DNA of 64,000 bases from Paraburkholderia aromaticivorans (lineage in GTDB: Bacteria > Pseudomonadota > Gammaproteobacteria > Burkholderiales > Burkholderiaceae). The stretch is taken from contig NZ_CP051514.1 in NCBI RefSeq assembly GCF_012689525.1, positions 2,108,001-2,172,000 of the forward strand, written 5' to 3'. This document shows, piece by piece, positions 9,725 through 20,284 of the stretch. Numbering within the stretch: position 1 is the first letter of the stretch; every line of letters begins with the position of its first letter. The notes below the pieces were generated by a model. It made no database searches, had not been told where the DNA came from, and saw only the letters and a list, made by a program, of their open reading frames with translations. The translations under genes were made by a program, and so were the position numbers.

Positions 9725-10480
9725 ATGAACACTCAGGATCTGCGTTTCGTTCGCCCGGCGCTGGCCGCACTTTGCGCGGCTTCGCTCGCAACACTGGTTG
9801 CGTGTGGCGGAAGCGCCTGCTTCGGCCTCGACGGCTGTGGCGGCGAAAACGGGATGCCAAACGTCGCTCTATCCGGCACGGCAGCCATCGGCAAGGCGCT
9901 CGCCAGCGCGATGGTTACCGTCAGTTGTGCGTCGGGTTCGGGCTCCACCCTCTCAGACGGCGGTGGACATTACAGCATTACGTTCAACGCCACGCTTCCC
10001 TGCATCCTCGCTGTGACCTCCGACGGTACGACCCTGCATTCGCTAGCATTTGTCGGCGGCACTTTCAATACGACACCCGAGACCGAACTGATGTTCGTCT
10101 ACCTAGCTTCGCAACTTGGCACAAACGAGACCAGCCTGATTGCAGGCTTCCCCAGCAACTCGCAGTTCCAGCGGGTGCTGGCAAATCAGACCGATGTACT
10201 GGCTGCGCAATCGGCAGTCGTCACGAATCTGCAGCAGCACTATGCGGTCACACTGACGGCACCGGCGTTTCTGACGACGCCGTTTATCGTCGGGCAAGCA
10301 GGGGTCGACAGCGATCTCGGCGCGCTGGCGACAGCAGGCGCCATCAACGTCAATGGCATGACCTATCCGGCTGCCGTCTCGCTGCTGTCCGCGGCGGGTC
10401 TCGCCCATCCGCTCACAACGACGTCCACACCTTCATCCGGCACTGGTGGCACAGGGAGCGCCGCCGGCGGCATGATGTGA
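9725..10480 (+). CDS. putative lipoprotein, 251 aa
   Basis: The start ATG at 9725 gives MNTQDLRFVRPALAALCAAS followed by LATLVAC, a lipobox-type signal with Cys near residue 27. The mature region has a Cys/Gly-rich segment (CGGSACFGLDGCGG), then a domain beginning VALSGTAAIGKALASAMVTV. This resembles the SGTAAxGAALAGATVTV carboxypeptidase-regulatory-like beta-sandwich domain seen in Burkholderia lipoproteins. A helical middle part (LFRVLANQ-like) and a Gly/Ser/Thr-rich tail (TPSSGTGGTGSAAGG) follow. Function unknown; probably envelope-anchored. It ends 43 bp before an IS1182 insertion, so any downstream partner may have been displaced. Confidence 0.7.
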   Translation: MNTQDLRFVRPALAALCAASLATLVACGGSACFGLDGCGGENGMPNVALSGTAAIGKALASAMVTVSCASGSGSTLSDGGGHYSITFNATLPCILAVTSDGTTLHSLAFVGGTFNTTPETELMFVYLASQLGTNETSLIAGFPSNSQFQRVLANQTDVLAAQSAVVTNLQQHYAVTLTAPAFLTTPFIVGQAGVDSDLGALATAGAINVNGMTYPAAVSLLSAAGLAHPLTTTSTPSSGTGGTGSAAGGMM

Positions 10481-10523
10481 ACTGAGGCAGTTTTAGGCTG
10501 GCGTCATCAGGCAAAGGTCGGCC

Positions 10524-12158
10524 CAGAGTGTGTCAAAACACCTTTTTGAATTGCTAAAATATCTCGTCCGATAGCGGAGGGTGCGCGAGATGAAGCGGTT
10601 CGTTCAAGGCGACAATCGTACGCAAAGCTTTCTTCTTCCCGAAGCGCTCGACGACTACGTGACGGACACGAACCCCGTGCGCGTAGTCGATGTCTTTGTA
10701 GATGAACTTGATCTTCAGAAGCTTGGGTTTGAGGGCGTCGAACCAGCACTTACCGGCCGACCTTCATATCACCCGGAGGTGATGCTTAAGATCTATATCT
10801 ACGGTTACCTGAACCGTATTCAATCCAGTCGTCGCCTTGAGCGCGAGGCCCAACGCAACATTGAATTGATGTGGCTCACCGGCCGCTTGGCACCGGACTT
10901 CAAGACCATTGCGCGGTTCCGCAAAGACAACGGCAAAGCGATCCGCAGCGTCTGCCGTCAGTTCGTCATGCTATGCCAACGCCTGGACCTGTTCTCCGAA
11001 GCGCTCGTTGCAATCGATGGCAGCAAGTTTAAGGCAGTGAACCATCGCGACCGCAACTTCACCAACGCAAAACTAGAACGGCGAATGCGGGATATCGAGG
11101 CAAGCATCAGCCGTTATCTTGTGCAGATGGACACCGCCGATCGCCAGGAGCCGACGATCGCGAAGGCAAAGACAGAACGGCTGCAAGACAAGATTGCGGC
11201 TCTCAAGGAGCAGATGCAAATCCTCAAGCAAGTCGAAGTTCAACTCGACGCAGCGCCGGACAAGCAAGTGTCGCTCACGGACCCGGACGCGCGTTCGATG
11301 AAGACGCGAGGTACAGGCGTCGTCGGCTACAACGTCCAGGTAGCGGTCGATGCAAAGCACCATCTGATTGTCGCGCACGAGGTCACCAACAACGGCATTG
11401 ATCGTGACCAACTTACGTCGATGGCCAAGCTCGCGCGTAAGGAAATGGGTGTCGAGAAACTCACGGCAGTTGCAGACAAAGGCTATTACAAGAGCGAGGA
11501 GATACTCGCATGCCACGAGGCCGGAATCACGGCGTTTGTTCCCAAGACGAAGACCTCGGGCGCGACGTTCGACGGCCGCTTGGGCAAAGAAGATTTTATC
11601 TACGACGCTGAGAAGAACGAGTATCGATGTCCGGCGGGCGAGCGTCTCATATGGCGCTACAGGACAACTGAACGTGACCTGAAGTTAGATCGCTACTGGA
11701 GCTCGCAGTGCCAACAGTGCTCATTGAAAGATAAATGCACCCCAAGCACCGAACGACGGGTAACGCGTTGGGAGCACGAAGGATTGCTCGAAGAGATGCA
11801 GGTCCGGCTTGATCTCGCCCCGGACATGATGCGTATCCGACGACAGACCGTCGAGCATCCCTTCGGCACGATCAAGGCCTGGATGGGAGCGACTCATTTC
11901 CTGACGCGCACTATCGAGCGGGTGAGCACGGAGATGAGCTTGCACGTGCTCGCTTACAACATGAAGCGGGTAATCAAGCTACTCGGCTCAGATACGGTTA
12001 TGAAGGCAATGCGGGCGTGAAACCTCGTGCGGCAGACGGTCCTTGCAACATGTTCGGCGCTGAATTGACGTTTAGGATGCCGCAACCGATAAGCCGCGAT
12101 CTCCGCCGAGACAGCGCCTGGTCAAATTCCCGGCGGCCACGCGTTTTGACACGGTCTG
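10524..12158 (+). mobile_element. IS1182 family insertion sequence, copy 1 (intact)
   Basis: A 1635 bp element with terminal repeats CAGAGTGTGTCAAAAC (left) and the complement of CAGACCGTGTCAAAAC (right). It is bracketed by GGCC at 10520-10523 and 12159-12162, which is either a 4 bp target duplication or a palindromic target. An apparently identical copy lies inverted at 54958-58000. Confidence 0.88.
10590..12020 (+). CDS. IS1182 family transposase
   Basis: A DDE transposase of about 476 residues. ATG 10590 is chosen because CGGAGG lies eight bases upstream; an in-frame GTG at 10581 is too close to that site. Recognisable parts are the N-terminal MKRFVQGDNRTQSFLLPEAL, the GRPSYHPEVMLKIYIYGYLN region, ALVAIDGSKFKAVN (first Asp), VADKGYYKSEEI (second Asp), the Cys cluster CQQCSLKDKC, and TVEHPFGTIKAWMG (Glu). 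The reading frame is intact, so it is probably active. About 140 bp of non-coding DNA separates the stop from the right terminal repeat. Confidence 0.93.
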   Translation: MKRFVQGDNRTQSFLLPEALDDYVTDTNPVRVVDVFVDELDLQKLGFEGVEPALTGRPSYHPEVMLKIYIYGYLNRIQSSRRLEREAQRNIELMWLTGRLAPDFKTIARFRKDNGKAIRSVCRQFVMLCQRLDLFSEALVAIDGSKFKAVNHRDRNFTNAKLERRMRDIEASISRYLVQMDTADRQEPTIAKAKTERLQDKIAALKEQMQILKQVEVQLDAAPDKQVSLTDPDARSMKTRGTGVVGYNVQVAVDAKHHLIVAHEVTNNGIDRDQLTSMAKLARKEMGVEKLTAVADKGYYKSEEILACHEAGITAFVPKTKTSGATFDGRLGKEDFIYDAEKNEYRCPAGERLIWRYRTTERDLKLDRYWSSQCQQCSLKDKCTPSTERRVTRWEHEGLLEEMQVRLDLAPDMMRIRRQTVEHPFGTIKAWMGATHFLTRTIERVSTEMSLHVLAYNMKRVIKLLGSDTVMKAMRA

Positions 12159-12276
12159 GGCCAGTTGCTGCCATTCGAGTATGCCCTGAAGCGGCCGCTC
12201 GGACGTCGGCTTAACTCATGTAACGGCCCAACACCGGCGATCATGTGCGTAGTGCTCTTTGGCCAACTACGAACGT

Positions 12277-12543
12277 TTAACGACACATGCCCCGCTCCGC
12301 CTGCTGCTCGATTCGCCACACGCTGGCGCGGACGTCCATGCTCATGAAGTCCTGCGCGTCACCGAGCCAGGAACCGCACACTGGCGCGGCCTGTTCGGGC
12401 TTGCGCGTGAACGCCACCCGGATCAGGTCAGTCCCGCCGACCGGTGAGTTGGTCGGGTCGTATGGCACCCAACCGGCTCCTGGCAAAAAGACGTGCAACC
12501 ATGCATGGGTCGCCCCGGCGCCTGCCACGAGCGGCTCGTCGCG
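12277..12543 (-). pseudogene. C-terminal relic of a transglutaminase-like protein
   Basis: The segment THAWLHVFLPGAGWVPYDPTN and LIRVAFTRKPEQAAPVCGSW matches the end of bacterial transglutaminase-like (cysteine peptidase fold) proteins. The HAW histidine and the DPTN aspartate are the usual catalytic residues. The catalytic Cys domain is absent. The frame is fused without interruption to the preceding porin fragment at about 12543, so the joint is a deletion or recombination scar. Not expected to be functional. Confidence 0.65.
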
Positions 12544-13422
12544 GAAAGTTCCACTTAGCTCAGTCTGGAAGAATTGGGTGAGCTTGGTGTGCGAGTAGAC
12601 GAAGCCCGCCACAGCCGGACCGAAGGTGTAATTCACGCCAGCGCCGAATGTCTTCTGACTGTTGGCCAGCACGCCTAAAGGCACACCCGTCGGTGCGAGC
12701 GCGCCCTGCAGGGACGCGCCGGTTGGATCGGTGACTGCGCCGTTCGTATTCAACTGTCCGGGCGTCCGGGCAGAACTGCTGAGCCCGAGGTAACCAACAC
12801 CGAAATTCAGCGCTTCCCAACATAGGACATGCCAAAGCTATACGCGCGATTGTTCGTGAATCCACCCGCCTGATCGGAAAAGCCATACAGCGCACCGACC
12901 CTGAGGCCGCCGAATTCCGGGCTCAGATACTTCACCGAGTTATTGATCTGCAACGAATCGTTCAGGTTGTCGCTGTCAAGCGAATGCGCGAAATGCGTGC
13001 CGCCGTATTCCGTTCCCGTCAATGAAAGCGGCGCGACAAAAATCGCCCGTGCTATCGGTTTGGCGGCCCAGCGTGAGCGCGCCGTAATCGCGGCTTGACA
13101 AGCCAACGTACGCTTGGTGATTGAAGATGCGGTTGCTCGACGAGAACTGCCCGTTGTTCAGATTGAAGCCGCTCTCCAGGGTGAAGATGGCCTTTACTCC
13201 CGCGCCGAGGTCCTCAGCCCCGCGCAAACCCCAGCGACTGTACTGGACCGGGCCGCTCGTCATCTCCCAGTTGCTGTGGCCGCCGCCTGTCCCGCTGATC
13301 TGGCTGTTGGTGTAGGTCAGGCCCGCGTCGATTAGCCCATAAAGCGTGACACTACTCTGCGCATGCGCTAGTCCGGCAACTGTGACAATCGTCGTCGCAC
13401 CGATTTTAAGGATCGTGCTCAT
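12544..13422 (-). pseudogene. OmpC-like porin, frameshifted and truncated
   Basis: The start at 13422 reads MSTILKIGATTIVTVAGLAHAQSSVTLYG, a signal peptide followed by the Burkholderia porin hallmark SSVTLYGLIDAG. The constriction-loop region and GLRGAEDLGAGVKAIFTLESGF are intact. The frame then breaks near 13030 (continuing DNLNDSLQINNSVKYLSPEFGGLRVGALYGFSDQAGGF in a second frame) and again near 12800 (third frame, FGAGVNYTFGPAVAGFVYSHT). After about 12543 it is replaced by the transglutaminase fragment, so the last beta-strands and C-terminal aromatic residue are missing. Confidence 0.8.
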
Positions 13423-13854
13423 TCGCCTGCTCAAGCCAAGACCGAGAGATACGATTCTCTTGGAACGCTTTCTACACAGACCTTGATGTCTTCCAGGCGC
13501 GCAGCCGTTCGAATCATCGATACGAAAAGGCGCGATGTGCTCCACCCACCTTATTACGACCGCGGTCAGATCCGCCAACGTCAAATATGCCTTTCGAACA
13601 TCGATGTCAGGCGAACCGTGCTTCAAGCAACACGTACGCAGCTCCCGCCTGGGGATCCCCTGGCTGGCAGCAATGGAGAGTTTCCTGTTTCTTCTCTGGC
13701 CTCAATTTACACGTGCCTATTTGGCAAGCAGATGATCTGGAATTTTCGCGAATTCTCCCTGCCCTATAATGAGACTCAAGTCGAGGAGGGGTGTGCGGCC
13801 GCTGACTCGCGGGCCACCTTGCCGGCTGAATCAGGGGATGGAGGCGCCGAGGCC

Positions 13855-15098
13855 ATGAATCGCTATTTAGGCTTGAGACCAGACAAAACAGGCCATACCG
13901 CCCCGACCGCCGAGGAGATCCTGCGCGATACGCAGAATTTCTCACTGGTTCTTGGCGGCCCGCTCTTCCAATTGCTGCGCAGGGTGCACATGGCCGACGA
14001 TGCACTGGAGTTGGTCCGCCAGCGGGTTCTCGTCATCTCGCTTGTGGCCTGGCTGCCGCTGCTGGCGCTCTCTGCGCTCGACGGACATCTGCTCGGTCAT
14101 TCCGTGGCAGTACCGTTCTTGGTGGATTTTGAAGTCCACATCCGTTTTCTTGTGGCCGTGCCCCTGCTGATCCTCGCCGAACTGGTAGTGCACCGGCGCC
14201 TACGTCCGATCGCGCGCGCATTCCTCGACCGGAAGATCATTCCGGAAGCGTCCGTTACACGGTTCGATGAGGCCATCAGGTCGGCGTTCCGGCTCCGCAA
14301 TTCGATAGCCGCCGAGCTACTGATGATCGCTTTTGTGTATGGCGTGGGTATCTTCGTTGTCTGGCGTCAATACACTGCGCTGCAAACGACGACGTCATGG
14401 TATGCCGTACCCGGCGCTGGTGAATTGTCGCTTTCGCCCGCCGGATTCTGGTATGCCTATGTGAGTGTGCCTATTTTCCAGTTCCTCTTGATCCGCTGGT
14501 ACTTCCGACTGTTCATCTGGACGCGGTTTCTGTGGCACGTATCGCGCATCGGACTGAGCTCGTTCCGACGCACCCTGATCGCGTCGGCGGCCTGGGATTT
14601 CTTGCCAATACGGTCTACGCGTTCACGACCCTCCTGGTCGCGCACGGCGCAATGCTCGCTGCACAGTTCGCCAACCGAATTTTTTTCGCCGGTGCGGCAC
14701 TCACGGAATTCAAGGTCGAGATCGGAGCGATGGTCCTCTTCCTGCTATGCCTCGTCTTCGCTCCTTTACTGGTCTTCGCGCCTCAGCTCGCGCAGGCGAA
14801 GCGGACGGGCCTGAGTGAGTACGGCTCGTTGGCGGAACGATACGTGCGCGAATTCGACACCAAGTGGTTAAGAGGAAGCTCGCCTACGGGCGAGGCCTTG
14901 GTGGGCAGTGCCGACATCCAGTCGCTTGCGGATCTTGCCAATAGTTTCGACGTGGTGCGGACGATGCGTATTGCTCCCATCACCAAAGACGCGATCATAC
15001 GCCTCGCGGCTGCGGTACTTATCCCGATCGTGCCGCTCGCACTAACGATGATGTCCCTAGAAGAACTGCTGAAGCGACTGTTCGGATTGGTATTCTAG
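13855..15098 (+). pseudogene. multi-spanning membrane protein, one frameshift
   Basis: ATG 13855 gives MNRYLGLRPDKTGHTAPTAE and then about four hydrophobic segments (VLVISLVAWLPLLALSAL, FLVAVPLLILAELVV, AAELLMIAFVYGVGIFVV, and one near YAYVSVPIFQFLLI). The frame shifts near 14550. The correct continuation is in the next frame: ELVPTHPDRVGGLGFLANTV, two further hydrophobic segments, and a C-terminal pair near the stop at 15098. The joined product would be about 413 residues. The motif LVPTHPDRVGGLGFL occurs in unnamed bacterial membrane proteins. Loss of one base explains the break; a sequencing error is possible. Confidence 0.65.
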
Positions 15099-15657
15099 GC
15101 GCCGGCCTTCCTTGCCAGGTTCATGAGTAACCGTGGCCGACCCGCGTACCTGGCTGGAGCGGCCGTGGTGAGCGACCGCTCGACTCAGATATCTGCCGTT
15201 GCACCTCTAACGCCTCGACCGTCGGCAAGGGGTCGCACTGAGACGGACAAAGTAGCTTTGACTTGTCGTCTCAAGGCGGCGATAGTTCAGGGGGTGGAAT
15301 GACAGGCGCAACGCCTATCAGCTATGGATTCACGGCATTGCTGTAGCAAATCTGTAGCACGAGAATCTTCCCCTCTAAGATCTCAGCCGACTGTTACGCG
15401 GTCCCGGCACGTTCACGCTCATCCGACAACAATCGGCCAATTGTTGCCGCTCGCTCATCCCACAAATCCGTCATTCGATTGGCTGATCCGCAGCCAAATT
15501 CGGCCATTCTTAGTGATCGCGATCGTCGCTTTCTGTTCAGGTTTGTTCGACGCCTGCCCCGGTTGATCGGGTGGCCGACGCCCGCAATTCGCGGGCGCCG
15601 TCGCCGCCCTGTTCGCCACTCCTCCTCAACGCGGGTTTAAAGAGGAGAATGCGTTCC
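15099..15657. other. intergenic, no recognised gene
   Basis: No frame here has a supported start. An imperfect palindrome with CAACAAT and ATTGTTG arms lies around 15427-15446, but no gene it would control is evident. Confidence 0.45.
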
Positions 15658-16110
15658 TTAACATTTTGACAATGTTGTCTTTTCTGCCGCGTGCGCATGG
15701 AGCTTCGGCGGCGTCGCGTTTCCGCCGTGCTCTTCTAGGTATTTGCATGCAGCGAGGATGTCATGCCCCAGCAACTGGGCCACATTGTTATTGACGTGCG
15801 GGCGGACCACGACCCGTAGGCTCCGCACCTCTTCGGCGTTGGGGGGCATCGTGTACGCCGAGAGTACCCAGCCCTTTTCGCGGACCTTGTTTGATACATC
15901 GAACTCGTTAAACTTCGTGATTTTCTTGTCGAGCGTGACAGCTACCACAGGAATTCGCTGAGTCTCGTTCATAATCGTAAAGTAACCACTGTCCACGAGT
16001 GTCTTGCGCAGCGCGATCGCATTGTCCAGCGTATGCTGCATGATCCGCCTGTAACCCTCAAATCCATGGCGCAGGAACATGTAGTACTGCACGGCCAACA
16101 CCTTGGGCAG
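15658..16110 (-). pseudogene. glutamate decarboxylase, 3' remnant
   Basis: From about 16110 to the stop at 15658 the translation is the C-terminal third of a GadB-type pyridoxal-phosphate decarboxylase: VQYYMFLRHGFEGYRRIMQ, NETQRIPVVAVTLD, GWVLSAYTMPPNAEEVRSLR, and a tail rich in His and Lys. The frame stays open upstream to 16374 but no longer resembles the family, and the PLP-lysine region and N-terminal domain are absent. Only the 3' end of a rearranged gene remains. Confidence 0.75.
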
Positions 16111-16379
16111 GTCACCAATCGTCGATTCGAGACGCTTCATCGTGGCCTCGTGAGACAGGCAATCTTCCCTTTCGACGTTTCGATCACCAGAAACTTGAAG
16201 AGCGTGTCGCCACACTGATCCAGCGCAAGCCAGCCCTCCCCGCCTTGCGCAAATTGTCACCGCGCAACCTGAAGGCATGGCCGAATCCAGAATTTGTGCA
16301 GCAGCCTCCTGCACAAATTGGAACCTCTTCGTCTTGGTAAACATAGGATTGCAAATTAAACGTCGATCATTCATTTTAT

Positions 16380-17236
16380 GTCAAATGCGTAGGATCACGA
16401 ATGAAATTACGCTGATGTTGGTATCCCGATGTGTTTTTGACATCTCGGGCACGAGGCGTGTGTCGACGACAGAACGGCCCCTGTACCGCGAGTTGCGCAC
16501 CAAACAGCTCCGCCGGGAGGCGAAGCACGCAATTTCGTATCCCGACCGGCAGCACTTCTGCAGATCGGGTGACCATGAAGATTGACGTTCGAAACTCGGA
16601 AGAAACGCAAGTTGAGAATGAGGCCAGTTTTTTTCGAACGGACGAATCCTTCGCGGGGCGGGTCGACGACCGGCCGTCTACGATGAGCAAACCCGTTCGT
16701 CGCCATGAAGTCTGCAAAGCTGGGCTTGACTTTGTCACGTGTTGAGCTGTGGCAAACAATTAGTTGCTTTTTGCTTGTGCTATCTGCCCGAACGGTGAGC
16801 TTTTGCGGGATCGAAAAAGTGCGGCATACGCGACGGGAGTGGCGCCATCAAAGTTTCTTCTCAAAAAGCTAACGCGCGCCCCTTGATCTGGATCTCTTCC
16901 ACATTGCCGAGCGAAGATGACCTGTCGCTCCCATCTTGGTCATGCGTGCTGTGGAGGGTACAGGGAAGACTTCAGTGCAGTGAAGGTACATTGTGGAATC
17001 TTGTCGCGCGTGACCTCCTGCCACGGGCCCGGCTCCAGATACCGGGTCCTATCCTGGAGCAGGCGCGATACAAAAAAGAGATAGATCGGGAATAAAGGAA
17101 ATTCCGCGGTGGTATTACAAGAGCGTGCCGAGTCCTCGCAAGAACCTTTGATGCTTTCGAAGCGGCACGGAATCCCGGCGCAAACTGCGGTATTCGATTA
17201 GCGTCGGGCATGTCATGCACCTTGCTGGAGAATACG
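16380..17236. other. degenerate region before the DUF4148 gene
   Basis: No supported gene. The segment at about 16788-16860 resembles 61768-61848 (shared GGTGAGCTTTTGCGGGAT and ACGACGGGAGT-type blocks). The segment at about 16984-17010 resembles 58930-58955 (shared TTGTGGAATCTTGTCG). These are probably worn mobile-element or gene relics. Confidence 0.45.
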
Positions 17237-17500
17237 ATGAAATCTCTGATTTTGGTCCCTATTGCCGCATTGACGTTGTGCACGACGCTCGCCTATGCGG
17301 GAGACACCTCCGACACGTCCAGGACGGCCTCCGACAGCAACGCAGCTATGACGTCGGACGCAGTCGGCGGTACCCCGGTGGGCAGTAGCGGCAGCGGTGG
17401 CCTCCGTGGCAAGACTCGCGCGGAAGTGGTTCAGGAATTGCAGCGCGCCCAGAAGGACGGCACGCTGGATCGCCTGAACGCGCTCTACGGCGGCCAATGA
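17237..17500 (+). CDS. DUF4148 family small exported protein
   Basis: 87 residues from ATG 17237, with GGAG seven bases upstream. MKSLILVPIAALTLCTTLAYA is a signal peptide with an AYA cleavage site. The mature part is Ser/Thr/Asp-rich, followed by GKTRAEVVQELQRAQKDGTLDRLNALYGG. That last stretch is the signature of DUF4148 proteins, a family abundant in Burkholderiales with many paralogues per genome and unknown function. Periplasmic location is inferred. No operon partner is evident. Confidence 0.85.
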   Translation: MKSLILVPIAALTLCTTLAYAGDTSDTSRTASDSNAAMTSDAVGGTPVGSSGSGGLRGKTRAEVVQELQRAQKDGTLDRLNALYGGQ

Positions 17501-17740
17501 GCAGATGCACCGGATGCGGCAGTGCGCACCGCACAGCATTCCGGGAGACAACGTCAACAATCAGAGCGCGATGCCACAGCCCGGGAGAATGGCAGGACTG
17601 GGGTTCGTCGCGCAGTGGAACGGTTACGCAAAAAAACCCCCGTTGTATGGGAAGCCCATCGTAACGGAAAGATTTCTGATGTGGGGCGGCGGCGCGGGTT
17701 TGTCCCCAGCCCTTCCCGCAACGAAAGGCTGGGAGCTAAC

Positions 17741-18160
17741 TCACGTTATGCTGCCGCCTTTCGGGGCGTGGTTGCGCCCGACGACAAGCATGCCGGTCAG
17801 TTGACGACAGCGCTTGACCAGTGGCGCCTGGGCTTTCTGTTCTGCGGTCGGCAGCGGTTTGACGAACTTGTCGCGTTCTGGACCTGGTTGAATGGTCTCG
17901 CCGGCATCGGCGAGGACGCGTGCGTCGATGCGATGCGTCTGCCGGGGTGTTCGGCGGGAATACCTCCGAGATAGCACTGTCGGACGAGACCTGCCGAATC
18001 GTCGCCACGCGCATGGCGGTACATGGGCAGGAGCGCTTACCCGTGGCGGCGGATTCGCCATCGGGCCGGCTCGTGCGCATCGTCTCGCGCAGCCACCAGG
18101 TCAAGCGGTCGCTGGCGTTCCTCGATGAAGAGCATCGCCGCGAACCCATGCGCATCGTGC
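17741..18160 (-). pseudogene. IS110 family transposase relic
   Basis: The minus-strand translation contains HRIDARVLADAGETIQPGPE and PLPTAEQKAQAPLVKRCRQL. These match the KTDRIDARVLAxFGE and LLTRRRQLxxM segments of IS110 family DEDD transposases. The flanking N-terminal part is scattered over other frames and the Ser-rich C-terminal domain is missing. No terminal structure was recognised. Confidence 0.6.
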
Positions 18161-18493
18161 CGCTTTCGTGCACAAGCACGGAACTGATGCTGCGCCGCCG
18201 ACGCGCGGGCCGAAACTCGAGGTAGCGCCTTGTATTCGCTACGCTGTTTCAGCACCTGCGCCAGGTCCTCGCCGCGCACTGGCCAAACCCAACGTCGTCG
18301 GCGAACGCCTCGATAGCGCAATCAGGCGTTACTGCCAAACTCGATGCCGCAGCGGATCGCGCGCTGAGGACCATCAGCGATGAAATGTCCGGCGTGGCCC
18401 GCTTAGACGACCTACCGGGGTGGCCTGAAGGCCGGCGGGGCCCTGGCGGTCAGCCCGGAAGGGAAGGGCTTGCAGGAGCGTCTGCGCTGCATT
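18161..18493. other. short region without recognised gene
   Basis: Overlapping frames on both strands lack starts and familiar motifs. It may belong to the adjoining IS110 relic. Confidence 0.4.
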
Positions 18494-19711
18494 TCATTTG
18501 ACTGGTCCAAACGGACTCGCGAACGGATTTGTTGATGGTGCGGCGACAAAGCCCGAGTCGTTGGATTTTTCCGGCACAACTGCAATCTCAGAGATCCATG
18601 CGAACGGCGGTCCTTGATGCGCATCACCTGAATTGCTGAGCAAGGTCCGTTGCCCGGTCTGCGGGTCGATTCGGAAGAGCAGGGTTGGGTCGGCGGCTCT
18701 GCTCGCGGGGTTACCGGCGCCGACAATTATCCTTCCCGTCCTCGCCTCCAGGGCAATGCCGGAGAGGCGCGACCCCAGCGGTCCTTGCGCGGCATTGTCG
18801 ACATCGCTGAGGACAGCACGGTTCCCGGTACTGGGATCAATTCGCAGAAGTAGATTTTTGGGGCCAGGCGCGATTTCCGACCCGTGCGAATCGGCCAGGA
18901 TCTGCCCAGAGGTCTCGATGGCAATGCCGGTTGAAGGTACCGAGTCAGTGGCACCCTGTGCCGGGTTGGCGAAATCGCTGAGCAGCGATCGTTGGCCCGT
19001 AACGGGATCGATCCGGTATACGTCCCCTGCGTCCCGGTTGGGCCCGACGGGGACAAACCACGTGACGCTTGCGACGATCATCCCGGTTTTATCCAGCGCC
19101 AGATCGGTAAAGTACGCGACACAACAATTGAACACGTCGCCCTGAGCGGGGTTCGTGAGATCGCTGATCACAACGCGAGTGGCCGCCAGTGTATCTATGC
19201 GAACAATTGACCTCGGAGCGCCACCGAATTGCGGTTGCGCCCAATTTGTCATGAGACGTCCGGACGCATCCACCGCCGAGCCAAAGACGTCTCCACGAAA
19301 AGCCCCGGTAGTGAAGTCGCTCACAAGAGTTCGGTTTCCGGTGCGCGGATCAACCGCGTAAATGCCGGTGGTGGCAGCGGTGACGAATAACTTCCCCCGT
19401 CCTATGGCAACGCCCGCGAGAAACGATCTGTCTACAGGCCCTTGTGACGGATCCAGAAAGTCACTGATGACAGTGCGGGCGCCGGTTTTGGGATCTACAA
19501 GAAACAGCTTGCCTGCCTGGGCGTCGACAACCAGGATATCGCCTCCATGGATCGTAGCTGCGTGGGCGAGATTGCCCGCCAGCAGAAGGGCGCAGAGCAC
19601 CCCGAGCCAGCCGCGAAGGAAGCGCCGACAAGAAACGCGACTTGCTATTTTTCGACTTGAACCAGCAATGCAGTGGCCTGGGACCGTGTTCCACTTTGTC
19701 GCGGTTGCCAT
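18494..19711 (-). CDS. exported beta-propeller protein with repeated DPxTGxRTLLSDF units
   Basis: ATG 19711 is preferred over the upstream in-frame ATG 19774 because AAAGGAGA lies six bases before it. The 405-residue product starts MATATKWNTVPGHC. After a basic stretch it has a hydrophobic leader (WLGVLCALLLAGNLAHA) ending in an AHA cleavage site. The remainder is six or seven repeats of about 50 residues, each around a core such as VDPKTGARTVISDFLDPSQG or IDPVTGQRSLLSDFANPAQG, typical of NHL/SMP30-like beta-propellers. It is probably a periplasmic or secreted binding or scaffold protein; ligand unknown. A hydrophilic PSTNPFASPFGPVK tail closes it. Confidence 0.82.
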   Translation of the reverse strand: MATATKWNTVPGHCIAGSSRKIASRVSCRRFLRGWLGVLCALLLAGNLAHAATIHGGDILVVDAQAGKLFLVDPKTGARTVISDFLDPSQGPVDRSFLAGVAIGRGKLFVTAATTGIYAVDPRTGNRTLVSDFTTGAFRGDVFGSAVDASGRLMTNWAQPQFGGAPRSIVRIDTLAATRVVISDLTNPAQGDVFNCCVAYFTDLALDKTGMIVASVTWFVPVGPNRDAGDVYRIDPVTGQRSLLSDFANPAQGATDSVPSTGIAIETSGQILADSHGSEIAPGPKNLLLRIDPSTGNRAVLSDVDNAAQGPLGSRLSGIALEARTGRIIVGAGNPASRAADPTLLFRIDPQTGQRTLLSNSGDAHQGPPFAWISEIAVVPEKSNDSGFVAAPSTNPFASPFGPVK

Positions 19712-20284
19712 CACTATTCTCCTTTTGAAGCGTGTCGCGCGTAAGCGTAGGAAGTCGAACAATGTAAGGCGCACCTCTAGCGTATGAAACTGGCGGTCAA
19801 TTGCAAAGTTGTTCCGGCTCCTGCAATGCCGGTGCCATTGCGGAAGACGTCTTCGGGCGGCGGCCCACAGTGGAGACGCGCCTTCCCGTCAGCCGCACGT
19901 ATTGAGCAGGATCGAAAGGGCACCGGATGCAGCCAGGCCCAATTTGCTCGTGATGGTCGCGCGCTGTTGGGTGCGTGGTAGCTGGCGAATTGCACACCGG
20001 TATTGTCGCCGTCCTGGTGTCCGCGATGGTCGACGGGTGCCGAGCGGGCGAACCGACCATGGTTACGCCAGGCTGATCATCGGCCGCTTGGCGACCTTCA
20101 GCGTTGGCATATTCGCTGGCGGCGCCTGACCGGGCATCCGTCACTCCATCACCCCGAACGTGTCCCATTCCAGCGGGCGCATACTTCGACCCGGAGCGAA
20201 TGGTGGATACACTTGGGGGCGTTTGACGAAAGGGGCGACAAAGTACGCTAAGACCATGGTGGGTCAGGTACAGAGACGTCACAG
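19712..20284. other. intergenic, no recognised gene
   Basis: This is the upstream region of the beta-propeller gene followed by an unassigned stretch up to the integrase relic. Frames are present on both strands without supported starts. Confidence 0.4.

Noticed and set aside
15310..15570. Possible small gene at 15324-15566
   Set aside because: No ribosome site, low-complexity composition and no recognisable motif.
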